Positions 18,321 to 26,879 of a DNA stretch of 64,000 nt are shown one piece after another (within the stretch, counting starts at the first letter, position 1; each line of letters opens with the position of its first letter). Under the pieces are notes generated by a model, which saw nothing but the letters and a program-made list of their open reading frames with translations, had not been told where the DNA came from and made no database searches. Location of the stretch: the NCBI GenBank assembly GCA_963698535.1, contig CAVORD010000001.1, forward strand, positions 1 to 64,000, given 5' to 3'. The stretch is from CAVORD01 sp963698535. Lineage in GTDB: Bacteria; Bacteroidota; Bacteroidia; Bacteroidales; VadinHA17. Position numbers and translations under genes: made by a program.

Positions 18321-19703
18321 CTATTTTAGCTTTTCGGTTACTGTACTCTTTATTTTCCCTTTTTCAAGGATAGTTTCAATATTATCACCAACCTTAATTT
18401 TAGTCAGATCATTGATTGTTTTACCATATAATGTTGTTATGGAGTATCCCCTTTTCAATACCGACACAGGATCGGTAACTGTTAAAGTATTATTCATAAG
18501 CTCTATCCTGTGGCGGTGATATTTAAGAATGTCCCTGGTTGTCACACTCAATTTATTCTCTTTTAAAGAGATAATGTTAATCTTTCTTTGGAGGTTTTTA
18601 TCCACCTTCGATGGCAGGACAGAAAGCAAATGGTCTGTCCTCCTTCGAATATTCTTCAGGGATGAGTGTGAGTTGATAGAAAGCAGGTTATTCAGTTTTG
18701 TAAGTTTCAGTTTAAACAAAACATTAGCGCGATCGGTGGCAACCTTTAATCTCCTGCCGGAATTCTCCAATACAAGTTTCAAGCCACCGATCATTTCATT
18801 ACCGTTGTCAGCGAGCCTCTCTGTCAGGCTTTCCACATATGAGTAGGTTTCGTTTGTTTTTGACAGAATATATTCGGCAACGGCTGTTGGTGTTTTTAAG
18901 TTGGTCCATGCTACCATGTCGGTCACGCTTATATCAATATCATGGCCAATCCCCGTTATTACGGGTATTGGAAATTGTGTCACATGAAACGCAATATTAT
19001 AGTTGTCGAACCATGCCAGGTCTGTTGTCGAACCACCTCCTCTGACAATAGCAACTATGTCGTACATATCAATATTATTAGCAACAGAATTAAGGGCTCT
19101 GATTATTCCTGACTCTGTTTCAGTACCCTGCATGGGCGAATCGAAAAGGGTTACCTCGTAGTGAAAACCATAGTTATTGTTGATAAGCTGATCCACAAAA
19201 TCTCTGTATCCGGCTGCATTTTTTGATGAGATAACGGCAATTCTGCGGGCGTGGAAAGGAAACTGATGCTCCCTGTTCATATCAAATACCCCGTCTTCCC
19301 TTAGCTGCAATATGATCTCCCTTCTTCTCATTGCTGCCTCGCCAATGGTAAAAGCAGGATCAATATCAGTAATAAGAAGACTTAGTCCGTAAAGTTCATG
19401 ATATTCTATTGTGCACTTTACTAAAACCCTGATGCCGGTTGTGAGATGTTGGCCAGTTGTATTTTCAAAGAAGGGTTTGAGTATCCTGTGCTTCCCCGAC
19501 CATATTATTGCCTTTATCCGGGCCTTGACCGAGTCATCTTTTTCTGACTTATCAATAAGTTCCAGATAGGCATGCCCGGTTTGATTGACTTTATATTCTG
19601 AAATTTCTGCACTTACCCAATAACTTGAGGGATGAGCAATGAATATGGAGTCGCGGATAACAGCCTGCAGCTCTGAAAGGGATATATGTTCTTTACCGGT
19701 CAT
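18321..19703 (-). CDS. xseA: Exodeoxyribonuclease VII large subunit
   Basis: The product is 460 residues: an N-terminal OB-fold nucleic-acid-binding domain (about residues 1-115), then the catalytic domain with RRIAVISSKNAAGYRDF, VRGGGSTTDL and TGIGHDIDISVTDMVA, and a C-terminal coiled-coil region ending in LKRGYSITT. These are characteristic of XseA, the catalytic subunit for ssDNA degradation in repair and recombination. Its start overlaps the end of the upstream subtilase gene by 4 bp (ATGA type), so the two are translationally coupled. Length is normal. Confidence 0.93.
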   Translation of the reverse strand: MTGKEHISLSELQAVIRDSIFIAHPSSYWVSAEISEYKVNQTGHAYLELIDKSEKDDSVKARIKAIIWSGKHRILKPFFENTTGQHLTTGIRVLVKCTIEYHELYGLSLLITDIDPAFTIGEAAMRRREIILQLREDGVFDMNREHQFPFHARRIAVISSKNAAGYRDFVDQLINNNYGFHYEVTLFDSPMQGTETESGIIRALNSVANNIDMYDIVAIVRGGGSTTDLAWFDNYNIAFHVTQFPIPVITGIGHDIDISVTDMVAWTNLKTPTAVAEYILSKTNETYSYVESLTERLADNGNEMIGGLKLVLENSGRRLKVATDRANVLFKLKLTKLNNLLSINSHSSLKNIRRRTDHLLSVLPSKVDKNLQRKINIISLKENKLSVTTRDILKYHRHRIELMNNTLTVTDPVSVLKRGYSITTLYGKTINDLTKIKVGDNIETILEKGKIKSTVTEKLK

Positions 19704-21319
19704 AAGGAGTATTTTATGACCTTAAGGGTTTTACGCTCCCCGGGCGTGATAATTTCAATAAGCAGTAGTCCATCAGGAAACCTGTGGAATTGCTCCAGTT
19801 CGAGATAATTTGAAGTATGGTTATTGATCTTTGTGGTATATACCTTCATGCCGGAGGATGTATAGACATTAATATCCAATGTTCCCGGTATTGTTCTAAA
19901 ATTGAGGTAAAGATGATCTGAAGCGGGATTTGGCAGTGCAATTATATTTTGATCTTCACTATTGAATGAATCGGACAGGAGCAGGAATGTTCTTGTAAAA
20001 TCGGGGAGGCCAAATCCATAAAGTGTATCAGGCGTATTAAATCTATCCGCGCTTTTTCTTATCGCGATCATAATATCTTCAGCTGTTGAATTCGGGCTTG
20101 CCTGCATTAGGCATGCAGCCATGCCGCTTATCACAGGACAAGAAAAGGAGGTCCCGTTGAGATATCTTATAGCTATTGACGTTTGTGCCGGTACTCCCAC
20201 ACCCGCGGCAACCACATCGGGTTTGACTCTTTTGTCATATGCAGGTCCTGCGGAAGAGAAGGTTGAAATAGTTCCGCTCTCATCGATTGCACCTATCGCA
20301 AGTACCCCGGTACCATCTGAAGGGGTAATCAGATACTTCCAGCTTTCATTCCTTGAATTACCTGCGCTGTTGACAACTAGAATATTTCTGGAGTGGGCAA
20401 TATTTGCTGCTTTGGTTATGTATGCTGTATTTCCGTCAAGGTCGGAATAGGAGTAGTCCATTGCAGGGTTGTCGAACTGAGTATATCCAAGTGATGAGGA
20501 GATAATATCTGCACCAATACTGTCGGCCTTTTCGGCCGCAACGACCCAATAATCTTCTTCAACGGGGTATTCACTTGCACCGTCCTCGGACCTGAAAAGC
20601 AGGAAGTCGGCTCCCGGACCAGTTCCTCTCAGTTGCCCCGGAATATCACCAGCCAATGAAGTAAGTACTGCTGTACCATGTTGATGAAAGGCATAAACAT
20701 TTGGGGATCCATCGAGGATATTCAGGGTATATTTAATAGCGTTGCGGTCGAAGAGGTGCTGCAGTGAGGATACGGTAGGGGTGTTTTCAAATCCGGCATC
20801 AAGAACTGCAATGAGAATTCCCTTTCCTGTGTATCCTTCATCGTGAAAAGGAATTCCGTTCAGCTGATCCAGAGGCCAGCTATTTGGGAAAATACCGTAA
20901 GACTCGTTCAAAGCCAGTTTATTATTCTTTTTCTTAAGAGGTGGTTCTTTTACAATGCGTATCTCCTTAATAAATCCAAGCGGTGAGATTCTTATGGTAT
21001 CATTTGGTATCGAGGTACAGAATAGCGCTGAGTTCATCCATCGTGATGAAGAATGATATATAAGACCTGAGTCTATTATCTGATCAATATAAGGTTTGAA
21101 CAGCGGGAGGTCGAAAAAATCGACGACATCTGAACCGCTTTTCCCCCTTCTTTCGACAGCCCTGACAGAAAACAGGTCGGTTAGTTCAAATTCATTTTCT
21201 GAAATGCCCCCTTTATCGGTGAATGATATTCTTACAAAGTAGTCACAAGGCTGTTGGGCAATGAGTCCGGTCAGGGAGATTGGCAGTGCAAGAAGTATTA
21301 AGAGAAAAATATTCTTCAT
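19700..21319 (-). CDS. Secreted S8 (subtilisin-like) serine peptidase with T9SS type-A sorting domain
   Basis: A 539-residue protein with a signal peptide (about residues 1-21, ending IAQQ). The catalytic triad is visible: Asp174 in AVLDAGFENT, His214 in FHQHGTAV and Ser391 in NGTSFSCPVISGMA; the oxyanion Asn lies in VVNSAGNSRN. The last ~80 residues (PNPASDHLYLNF, DINVYTSSGMKVY, DGLLLIEI) fit a type-A T9SS C-terminal sorting domain, so the enzyme is probably exported and attached to the cell surface. It lies between a MORN-type protein (12 bp upstream) and xseA (4-bp overlap). Co-transcription of a surface protease with exonuclease VII has no obvious functional logic. Confidence 0.9.
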   Translation of the reverse strand: MKNIFLLILLALPISLTGLIAQQPCDYFVRISFTDKGGISENEFELTDLFSVRAVERRGKSGSDVVDFFDLPLFKPYIDQIIDSGLIYHSSSRWMNSALFCTSIPNDTIRISPLGFIKEIRIVKEPPLKKKNNKLALNESYGIFPNSWPLDQLNGIPFHDEGYTGKGILIAVLDAGFENTPTVSSLQHLFDRNAIKYTLNILDGSPNVYAFHQHGTAVLTSLAGDIPGQLRGTGPGADFLLFRSEDGASEYPVEEDYWVVAAEKADSIGADIISSSLGYTQFDNPAMDYSYSDLDGNTAYITKAANIAHSRNILVVNSAGNSRNESWKYLITPSDGTGVLAIGAIDESGTISTFSSAGPAYDKRVKPDVVAAGVGVPAQTSIAIRYLNGTSFSCPVISGMAACLMQASPNSTAEDIMIAIRKSADRFNTPDTLYGFGLPDFTRTFLLLSDSFNSEDQNIIALPNPASDHLYLNFRTIPGTLDINVYTSSGMKVYTTKINNHTSNYLELEQFHRFPDGLLLIEIITPGERKTLKVIKYSL

Positions 21320-21331
21320 CTGCGGTCCTAA

Positions 21332-22117
21332 TTATTTCCATATCAACTCGCCAGTTTCTGCCGGGTCAGCGATACGACCTTTGTTTTTATCCAGCAGATC
21401 AAAATACTCTGCTTCTTTTAAATAATAAGCAGGGTCTGTAACGACTCCAAGGGAGTATTCGATCGATGACTTGAGTTTACCGTCAGCATCGTAGAAACTC
21501 CATAAACCATCTCGTGTATCGTTTTTGTAGAAACCGGAATATTCAGGATTCCCCTCCGGAGAAAAGGTTTCAAATTTACCTTCCAGATTATTATCGAGAT
21601 AAGTTCCTGAGAGTGCTATCTTCCCATTCTGATGGAATTGCTTCCATTCACCGTTCAGCAATCCGTTTTTCCAGGTTTTGATCTCGGCTATTGTTGAGTC
21701 AGGGTAATATTTCACCGACTTGCCATCGTTTAGGTTATTTGCATAGTATTCTTCCACCACAAGGTATCCGGCTGTTTTGCCTGAATAGAACTTCCACAGT
21801 CCCTCTTTTTTCTGATACCTGTACTTGCCCACAGCTCCCAGATTCCCGTTTATGTGGAAAAGCTCGGTATATGCTTCAATACCGTTATTGGAGAATTGCA
21901 TAACTGACTGCAGTTTCCCGTTTTCATAGTACCTTTTAAAGGTTCCCGCAGGCTGATCGTCCCGAAATTGTCCCTCATACTGGACATTTCCATTTGGCCA
22001 GTTCTTGATCCAAATGCCCTGTTTCCTTCCCGCCGGATCAGTTTGGTTTTTTTCCTGAGCTGTAATTATCATTGGGATAAGCAACAGCAACAGTACTATG
22101 GATGATTTAACCTTCAT
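21332..22117 (-). CDS. MORN/YwqK-type repeat protein, exported
   Basis: A 261-residue protein with a signal peptide (about 1-20, ending ITAQ) and a series of 20-24-residue MORN-like repeats, recognisable by GxWKxYxxNGKL patterns such as GIWIKNWPNGNVQYEGQF, GTFKRYYENGKLQSVMQF and GEWKQFHQNGKIALSGTY. Databases often label this architecture 'YwqK family antitoxin', but nothing here indicates a toxin-antitoxin role. It is the first gene of a run with the subtilase and xseAB. A candidate promoter lies about 45 bp upstream. Function unknown; exported, repeat-based binding protein is the most I would claim. Confidence 0.75.
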   Translation of the reverse strand: MKVKSSIVLLLLLIPMIITAQEKNQTDPAGRKQGIWIKNWPNGNVQYEGQFRDDQPAGTFKRYYENGKLQSVMQFSNNGIEAYTELFHINGNLGAVGKYRYQKKEGLWKFYSGKTAGYLVVEEYYANNLNDGKSVKYYPDSTIAEIKTWKNGLLNGEWKQFHQNGKIALSGTYLDNNLEGKFETFSPEGNPEYSGFYKNDTRDGLWSFYDADGKLKSSIEYSLGVVTDPAYYLKEAEYFDLLDKNKGRIADPAETGELIWK

Positions 22118-22161
22118 ATGTTCAAATTAAGAGCAATATAGCTATAACGTCAGAGTAAGAC

Positions 22162-22169
22162 CAAAATTA
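22162..22169 (-). promoter_or_regulatory. Candidate -7 element for the MORN-subtilase-xseAB operon
   Basis: Minus strand reads TAATTTTG, matching TAnnTTTG, 45 bp before the MORN gene start. No convincing -33 TTG is seen. Confidence 0.4.
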
Positions 22170-22202
22170 CAACTCTTTAGCAGATATTGGTCAGTGACAA
22201 AA

Positions 22203-22234
22203 TAAAAAAAGGCTGCCCTTAACGGACAGCCTTT
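22203..22234 (-). terminator. Rho-independent terminator after dnaK
   Basis: On the minus strand, stem AAGGCTGTCC / GGGCAGCCTT followed by TTTTTTT, 17 bases after the dnaK stop codon. Confidence 0.8.
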
Positions 22235-22250
22235 ATCAGGATCAACATGA

Positions 22251-24156
22251 TTATTTAACCTCTTCAAAGTCGACATCAGTAACCTCGTCGCCACCCGCCT
22301 TGCCGTCATTGGGTTGCTCAGGACCTTGTCCCGGTTGAGCAGCTCCTTCGGCCTGAGCCGATTTGTATAACTCCTCAGAGGCAGCTTGCCATGCAGTATT
22401 GAGTTCGGCCATAGCCTTGTCTATTGCATCTATATCCTTTGACTTCTGAGCTTCCTTAAGGTTTTCCAGTGACTTTTCAATCGGTGCTTTCTTATCGGCC
22501 GGCAATTTGTCACCAAATTCCTTTATCTGCTTCTCAGTAGTAAATATGAGACTGTCTGCTGCATTTATCTTGTCGGCAAACTCTCTTGCTTTCTTGTCAG
22601 AGTCCTCATTAGCTTTGGCTTCTTCCCGCATCTTTCTGATCTCGTCGTCACTCAGTCCGGAGGAAGCTTCTATTCTTATCTTCTGCTCTTTACCTGTACC
22701 CTTATCCTTTGCAGAGACATTGAGTATACCATTGGCATCAATGTCGAATGTAACTTCAACCTGGGGGATACCTCTTGGAGCAGGTGGAATACCATCGAGA
22801 TGGAACCTTCCGATCGTTTTGTTTCCCTGTGCCATAGGACGTTCACCCTGCAGGACATGGATCTCAACTGACGGCTGACTGTCGGAAGCGGTAGTAAATG
22901 TTTCAGTCTTCCTCGTTGGAATCGTGGTATTCGATTCAATAAGACGTGTCATAACACCACCCATGGTTTCAATACCAAGGGATAGGGGAGTAACATCGAG
23001 CAGGAGTACATCTTTAACTTCACCTGTAAGAACACCACCCTGGATAGCTGCACCAACGGCAACAACCTCATCAGGGTTAACCCCTTTGGAAGGTACCTTG
23101 CCAAAGAATTTCTCAACTATTTGCTGAATAGCAGGCATCCTTGTTGAGCCACCTACCAGCAGTACTTCGTCGATCTCATTTGCCTTGAGACCTGCATCTT
23201 TTAGTGCCTTGCGACATGGCTCAATCACAGACTGAATTAATGTATCAGCAAGTTTTTCAAACTGGCTTCTTGACAATGTCTTTAACAAGGTGTTTCGGAA
23301 TTCCGTCAACTGGCATAATATAAGGCAGGTTGATCTCCGTTGAAGTGGAACTTGATAGTTCAATCTTGGCTTTTTCAGCAGCCTCTTTCAGACGCTGCAG
23401 AGCCATTGGATCCTTCCTAAGATCAATACCTTCATCTTTTTTAAAGTCATCAGCAAGCCAGTCGATAATTACCTGGTCGAAATCATCACCACCAAGGTGT
23501 GTGTCACCATTAGTCGATTTTACCTCGAATACGCCATCGCCTAGTTCAAGGATCGAAATATCAAATGTTCCACCTCCAAGGTCAAACACTGCAATTTTAA
23601 GATCCTGTGACTTCTTGTCGAGTCCGTAAGCAAGTGAAGCGGCTGTAGGTTCATTAATAATTCTCTTTACAGTCAGGCCTGCAATCTCTCCGGCCTCTTT
23701 CGTGGCCTGCCTTTGTGAGTCGCTGAAATATGCAGGAACCGTAATTACAGCTTCTGTAACTTCCTGTCCGAGATAATCTTCAGCAGTCTTCTTCATCTTC
23801 TGAAGAACCATAGCCGATATCTCCTGCGGACTGTACATACGATCGTCGATCTTTACCCTGGGAGTGTTGTTCTCACCTTTGACTACCTTATAAGGTACTC
23901 TTGCGATCTCCTTGGTTACTTTATCGAATGTTTCACCCATAAATCGTTTTATCGAAGAAACGGTCTTTGTGGGGTTTGTAATTGCCTGGCGTTTTGCCGG
24001 ATCTCCAACTTTCCTCTCTCCGTTCTCAATAAAAGCAACAATTGAGGGTGTCGTTCTTTTTCCTTCGCTGTTAGGGATTACAACCGGTTCATTTCCTTCC
24101 ATTACAGAGACACATGAGTTAGTTGTTCCCAGGTCTATGCCAATAATTTTTCCCAT
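22251..24156 (-). CDS. dnaK: Molecular chaperone DnaK (Hsp70), frame broken once as sequenced
   Basis: The start at 24156 gives MGKIIGIDLGTTNSCVSVME. The ATPase domain (DLGGGTFDISILE, VLLVGGSTRMPAIQ), substrate-binding domain (LLDVTPLSLGIETMGG) and C-terminal lid ending in DVDFEEVK are all present. At 23280 one extra base converts the expected HLVKTLSRSQFE into HLVKDIVKKPV and a stop; removing it gives one 634-residue frame of normal length. DnaK folds and protects proteins in the cytoplasm and is very rarely lost, so this is most likely a sequence error. Divergent from panB across a 231-bp gap with an inverted repeat, and followed by a strong terminator. No TAnnTTTG element is seen upstream. 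Confidence 0.93.
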
Positions 24157-24209
24157 TTTCTTATTTTGATTTTTAAAGTTTTCTATTGTGTGATACTCAT
24201 TATTCAATG

Positions 24210-24257
24210 ATTGTGCCAACCATGATTTCAAGTATGAAAGTGTTAATATGGCACAAT
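24210..24257. promoter_or_regulatory. 9-bp inverted repeat in the dnaK upstream region
   Basis: ATTGTGCCA at 24210-24218 and its perfect complement TGGCACAAT at 24249-24257 flank 30 bases, 54-101 bp upstream of dnaK. It may be an operator or an alternative promoter element. On the minus strand, the arm nearest dnaK reads TTGGCACAATCATTGA, which resembles but does not match a sigma-54 -24/-12 site. Function is inferred only. Confidence 0.35.
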
Positions 24258-24334
24258 TGACACTATGGGATTCTATCTTTATGACGCATTTGTGACAAAA
24301 AGACAGAAGCAGACAGAACATATAATTCTATATA

Positions 24335-24365
24335 TTGCCGTAGTATTTACATATTCTTACCTTTG
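24335..24365 (+). promoter_or_regulatory. Bacteroidota-type promoter for panB
   Basis: TTG at 24335-24337, a 20-base spacer, then TACCTTTG at 24358-24365: an excellent fit to the TTG-N19-21-TAnnTTTG consensus of the phylum's primary sigma factor. The panB ATG follows 22 bases later, which also supports the chosen start. Confidence 0.7.
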
Positions 24366-24387
24366 TGATCAACTAAATAGCTTGTGT

Positions 24388-25203
24388 ATGTCAGTGCATA
24401 AATCAGTTAAGCGGGTAACCACCCATGTCCTTTTTGAAATGAAACTTAAAAAGGAGAAGATAGCAATGTTGACCGCTTACGACTACTCCATTGCCAAGAT
24501 CATTGATGAGTCGGGTATTGATGTTATTCTTGTTGGTGATTCTGCATCCAATGTAATGGCAGGATTCGAGACAACTTTGCCAATCACCCTTGACAATATG
24601 ATCTACCACGCTGCATCTGTTGTGAGGGCTGTAAAGAGGTCGCTGGTGGTTGTTGATCTTCCTTTTGGAACATATCAGGGTAATTCGAAGGAGGCATTAC
24701 TATCTTCCATAAGGATAATGAAGGAGACAGGTGCACATGCTGTAAAGCTGGAGGGTGGACGGGAAATTCTGGAATCGGTGGAAAGAATTCTTTCAGCAGG
24801 AATTCCTGTTATGGGCCATCTGGGACTTACACCTCAGGCAATACATAAATTCGGAACCTATGTTGTCAGGGCCAGGGAAGAGGAGGAGGCAAAAAGGTTA
24901 AAGGAGGATGCTCTTAAGCTCGAGGATAAGGGGATTTTTGCCCTTGTACTTGAAAAGATCCCTGCTACACTGGCAGGAGAGGTGACAGAAAGCCTCAAAA
25001 TACCTGTCATAGGAATTGGCGCCGGGGGACAGGTTGACGGACAGGTGCTTGTACTTCACGACATGCTGGGCATAACACAGGAATTCAGTCCAAGGTTTCT
25101 CAGGCGGTACCATAATCTTCATTCAGAGATCAAAGGTGCAGTACAGAATTATATAAGTGACGTCAGATCACGCGAATTTCCTAATGACAAAGAGCAATAT
25201 TAA
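24388..25203 (+). CDS. panB: 3-methyl-2-oxobutanoate hydroxymethyltransferase (ketopantoate hydroxymethyltransferase)
   Basis: The product is 271 residues, with MLTAYDYSIAKIIDESGIDV, the metal-site VGDSASNVMAG (48-58), KLEGG and LVLEKIPATLAGEVT near the active-site Glu, and GIGAGGQVDGQVLVLHDMLG, all diagnostic for PanB. It adds a hydroxymethyl group from methylene-tetrahydrofolate to 2-oxoisovalerate in the pantothenate/CoA pathway. The ATG at 24388 is preferred over upstream in-frame codons because it lies just after a good promoter and gives the standard length. Its stop overlaps the start of the next gene (TAATG), so the two form an operon. Confidence 0.95.
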   Translation: MSVHKSVKRVTTHVLFEMKLKKEKIAMLTAYDYSIAKIIDESGIDVILVGDSASNVMAGFETTLPITLDNMIYHAASVVRAVKRSLVVVDLPFGTYQGNSKEALLSSIRIMKETGAHAVKLEGGREILESVERILSAGIPVMGHLGLTPQAIHKFGTYVVRAREEEEAKRLKEDALKLEDKGIFALVLEKIPATLAGEVTESLKIPVIGIGAGGQVDGQVLVLHDMLGITQEFSPRFLRRYHNLHSEIKGAVQNYISDVRSREFPNDKEQY

Positions 25204-25896
25204 TGAAAACCAACTCACTCGAAGTTCTGTACGAGGACAATCATATTATAGTAGTTAATAAAAGACGTGGCGACCTTGTTCAGGGTGATAAGACCGGAGA
25301 CAGTACTCTCGATGACGAAGTAAAGGCATATATAGCGGAAAAATATGAAAAGCCAGGCGCTGTTTTTCTTGGTGTGGTCCATCGACTCGACAGACCGGTA
25401 ACCGGTGCTGTTATTTTTGCAAGGACATCAAAAGCACTGGAACGTCTTAACAAGATGCTGCGGGAGAGGGAGATAGAGAAAAAATATCTGGTTATAACAA
25501 AAGAAAAACCTCCAATGGAAAGTGGAACTATTAACCATTTTCTGAAGAAGAATGAGAAGCAGAATAAGTCATATGCTTACGATCAGGAGGTTAAAGGTTC
25601 AAAAGCAGCACAACTCTCGTATACCGATGCTTGGAAGATCTGAGAAGTACTACCTGTTTGAAATAGATCTTCATTCAGGAAGGCATCATCAGATAAGAAG
25701 CCAGCTGGCAGCGATAGGATGTCCTATCAAAGGGGATCTGAAATATGGTTTCAGCAGATCAAATCCTGAGGGTGGTATTAGTTTACATTCTTATAAAGTG
25801 AGCTTCATACATCCTGTTTCGGGTGAAAAGATAGTTATTAAGGCACCCCTTCCAAAAGGTGATATATGGGGGAATTTTAAGGAGCTAATCAAATAG
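25203..25896 (+). CDS. RluA-family RNA pseudouridine synthase, frame broken once as sequenced
   Basis: The N-terminal part has EDNHIIVVNKRRGDLVQGD and the catalytic HRLDRPVTG motif with its Asp. The C-terminal part in the next frame has LGRSEKYYLFEIDLHSGRHH followed by QIR, then HSYKVSFIHPVSGEK. One extra base at about 25621-25626 separates them; without it the gene reads as one 230-residue protein, a normal short RluA-type synthase. It isomerises specific uridines in rRNA or tRNA; the target is not predictable. Start codon overlaps the panB stop. Confidence 0.85.
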
Positions 25897-25928
25897 AGTT
25901 TATCTGATATTCCGGAATATTGTAAGAA

Positions 25929-25954
25929 ACAAAAGGCACCTCCGAGGGTGCCTT
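25929..25954 (-). terminator. Rho-independent terminator downstream of the secreted-protein gene
   Basis: Stem AAGGCACC / GGTGCCTT. On the minus strand it is followed by a T-rich TTTTGTTT, so it best serves the minus-strand gene ending at 25995; it may also stop the converging pseudouridine synthase transcript. Confidence 0.65.
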
Positions 25955-25994
25955 ATGTGGAAATTGACATGAAAGTCACGCATATAATAGCTGT

Positions 25995-26751
25995 CTATTT
26001 CTTTTTGCCTTTTTCAGGAGCAGTCTTTTCAGGAGCCTTAGGTGCCTTGTCTGCATCAACCGATTTTTTGATCTTCTCAACCACCTCTTTTACTTTTGCT
26101 TCGTCGCTGCCCGCTACCGATATCGTTATTCCGTCCTTAACAAATACATACTTGCTTTGATTCATGCTCTCTTTTCCTTCACCAAAACCTTCCTTGTGGT
26201 AAAATAGCTCCTTCTCAGACATTTTCTCACCATCGGTATTAACGATCACTTCTATTTTTTGTTCTTTCCCCTTGCCGTCAGGAGTTTTCATTATGATCAC
26301 ATTACCTTCTGAATTATTCATTGACCAGGTTGCATGATCAGGATGGGCTGTCTCTCCATCTTCTGAGATAAATATCATCTTCCTCATTTCAGGAGACTTT
26401 GAAGTCCATACGACTGTATCTCCGTCAATGATCTTTACATTCTCTTCGATAAGCAAATTATGGTCGCCATCCACATGTATGACCCGTTGACCCTTTTCAT
26501 CGGATTTGATCATAATTTGCTCTATATTCCTTATTATCTCCATTCTTATGGATTATAACTTTGCCATTATCCATCCGCATTACGTTGATATTACCATCGT
26601 CAGTCAAGGTAGTATCAATAACTGTCTTATTCCCTTTCTCATCAATGGTCTCGATCCTGATCTTTTTCTCTTTTTTAACCTCCTGCGCTTGTGACTGGCT
26701 GAAACCGCCAATTATTAGTGCGCAAATAAGCAGGGTAGTTTTTGTTCTCAT
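25995..26751 (-). CDS. Exported protein of unknown function, frame broken once as sequenced
   Basis: The N-terminal piece starts with a clear signal peptide (about residues 1-22, ending SQSQAQE) and a charged segment. The C-terminal piece is a ~180-residue hydrophilic domain ending in a Lys/Pro/Ala-rich tail (DADKAPKAPEKTAPEKGKKK). The frames differ by one inserted base at about 26541-26547; joined, they make 251 residues. I do not recognise a family. It is divergent from a histidine kinase whose periplasmic domain faces the same compartment, so a sensor-partner or target role is possible but unproven. Two overlapping genes are an alternative, but the second piece has no export signal. Confidence 0.6.
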
Positions 26752-26774
26752 TTTTAATTCATTATGATTTATTT

Positions 26775-26782
26775 CAAAAGTA
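26775..26782 (-). promoter_or_regulatory. Candidate -7 element for the exported-protein gene
   Basis: Minus strand reads TACTTTTG (TAnnTTTG), 24 bp before the ATG at 26751. A TTG lies only 13 bases further upstream, closer than usual. Confidence 0.45.
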
Positions 26783-26867
26783 GGCCATTCCTGTTCAACC
26801 GGAGTTAATGGCCGGTTAAAAGTAGTTAAGGATATGTTAAAAAGAGGGTTAGATATCTTAATAGTTA

Positions 26868-26875
26868 TAAATTTG
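26868..26875 (+). promoter_or_regulatory. Candidate -7 element for the histidine kinase gene, implying a leaderless mRNA
   Basis: TAAATTTG matches TAnnTTTG and ends only 4 bases before the ATG at 26880. In this phylum transcription starts a few bases after the box, so the transcript would begin at or next to the start codon. Confidence 0.5.
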
Positions 26876-26879
26876 CTCC

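Noticed and set aside
21332..22117. Toxin-antitoxin role for the MORN/YwqK-type protein
   Set aside because: It is exported, has no adjacent toxin-like gene, and the label comes only from repeat similarity.
24265..24387. Longer panB start with a 41-residue extension
   Set aside because: The extension lies upstream of the consensus promoter and is not part of the family; ATG 24388 gives the normal N-terminus.
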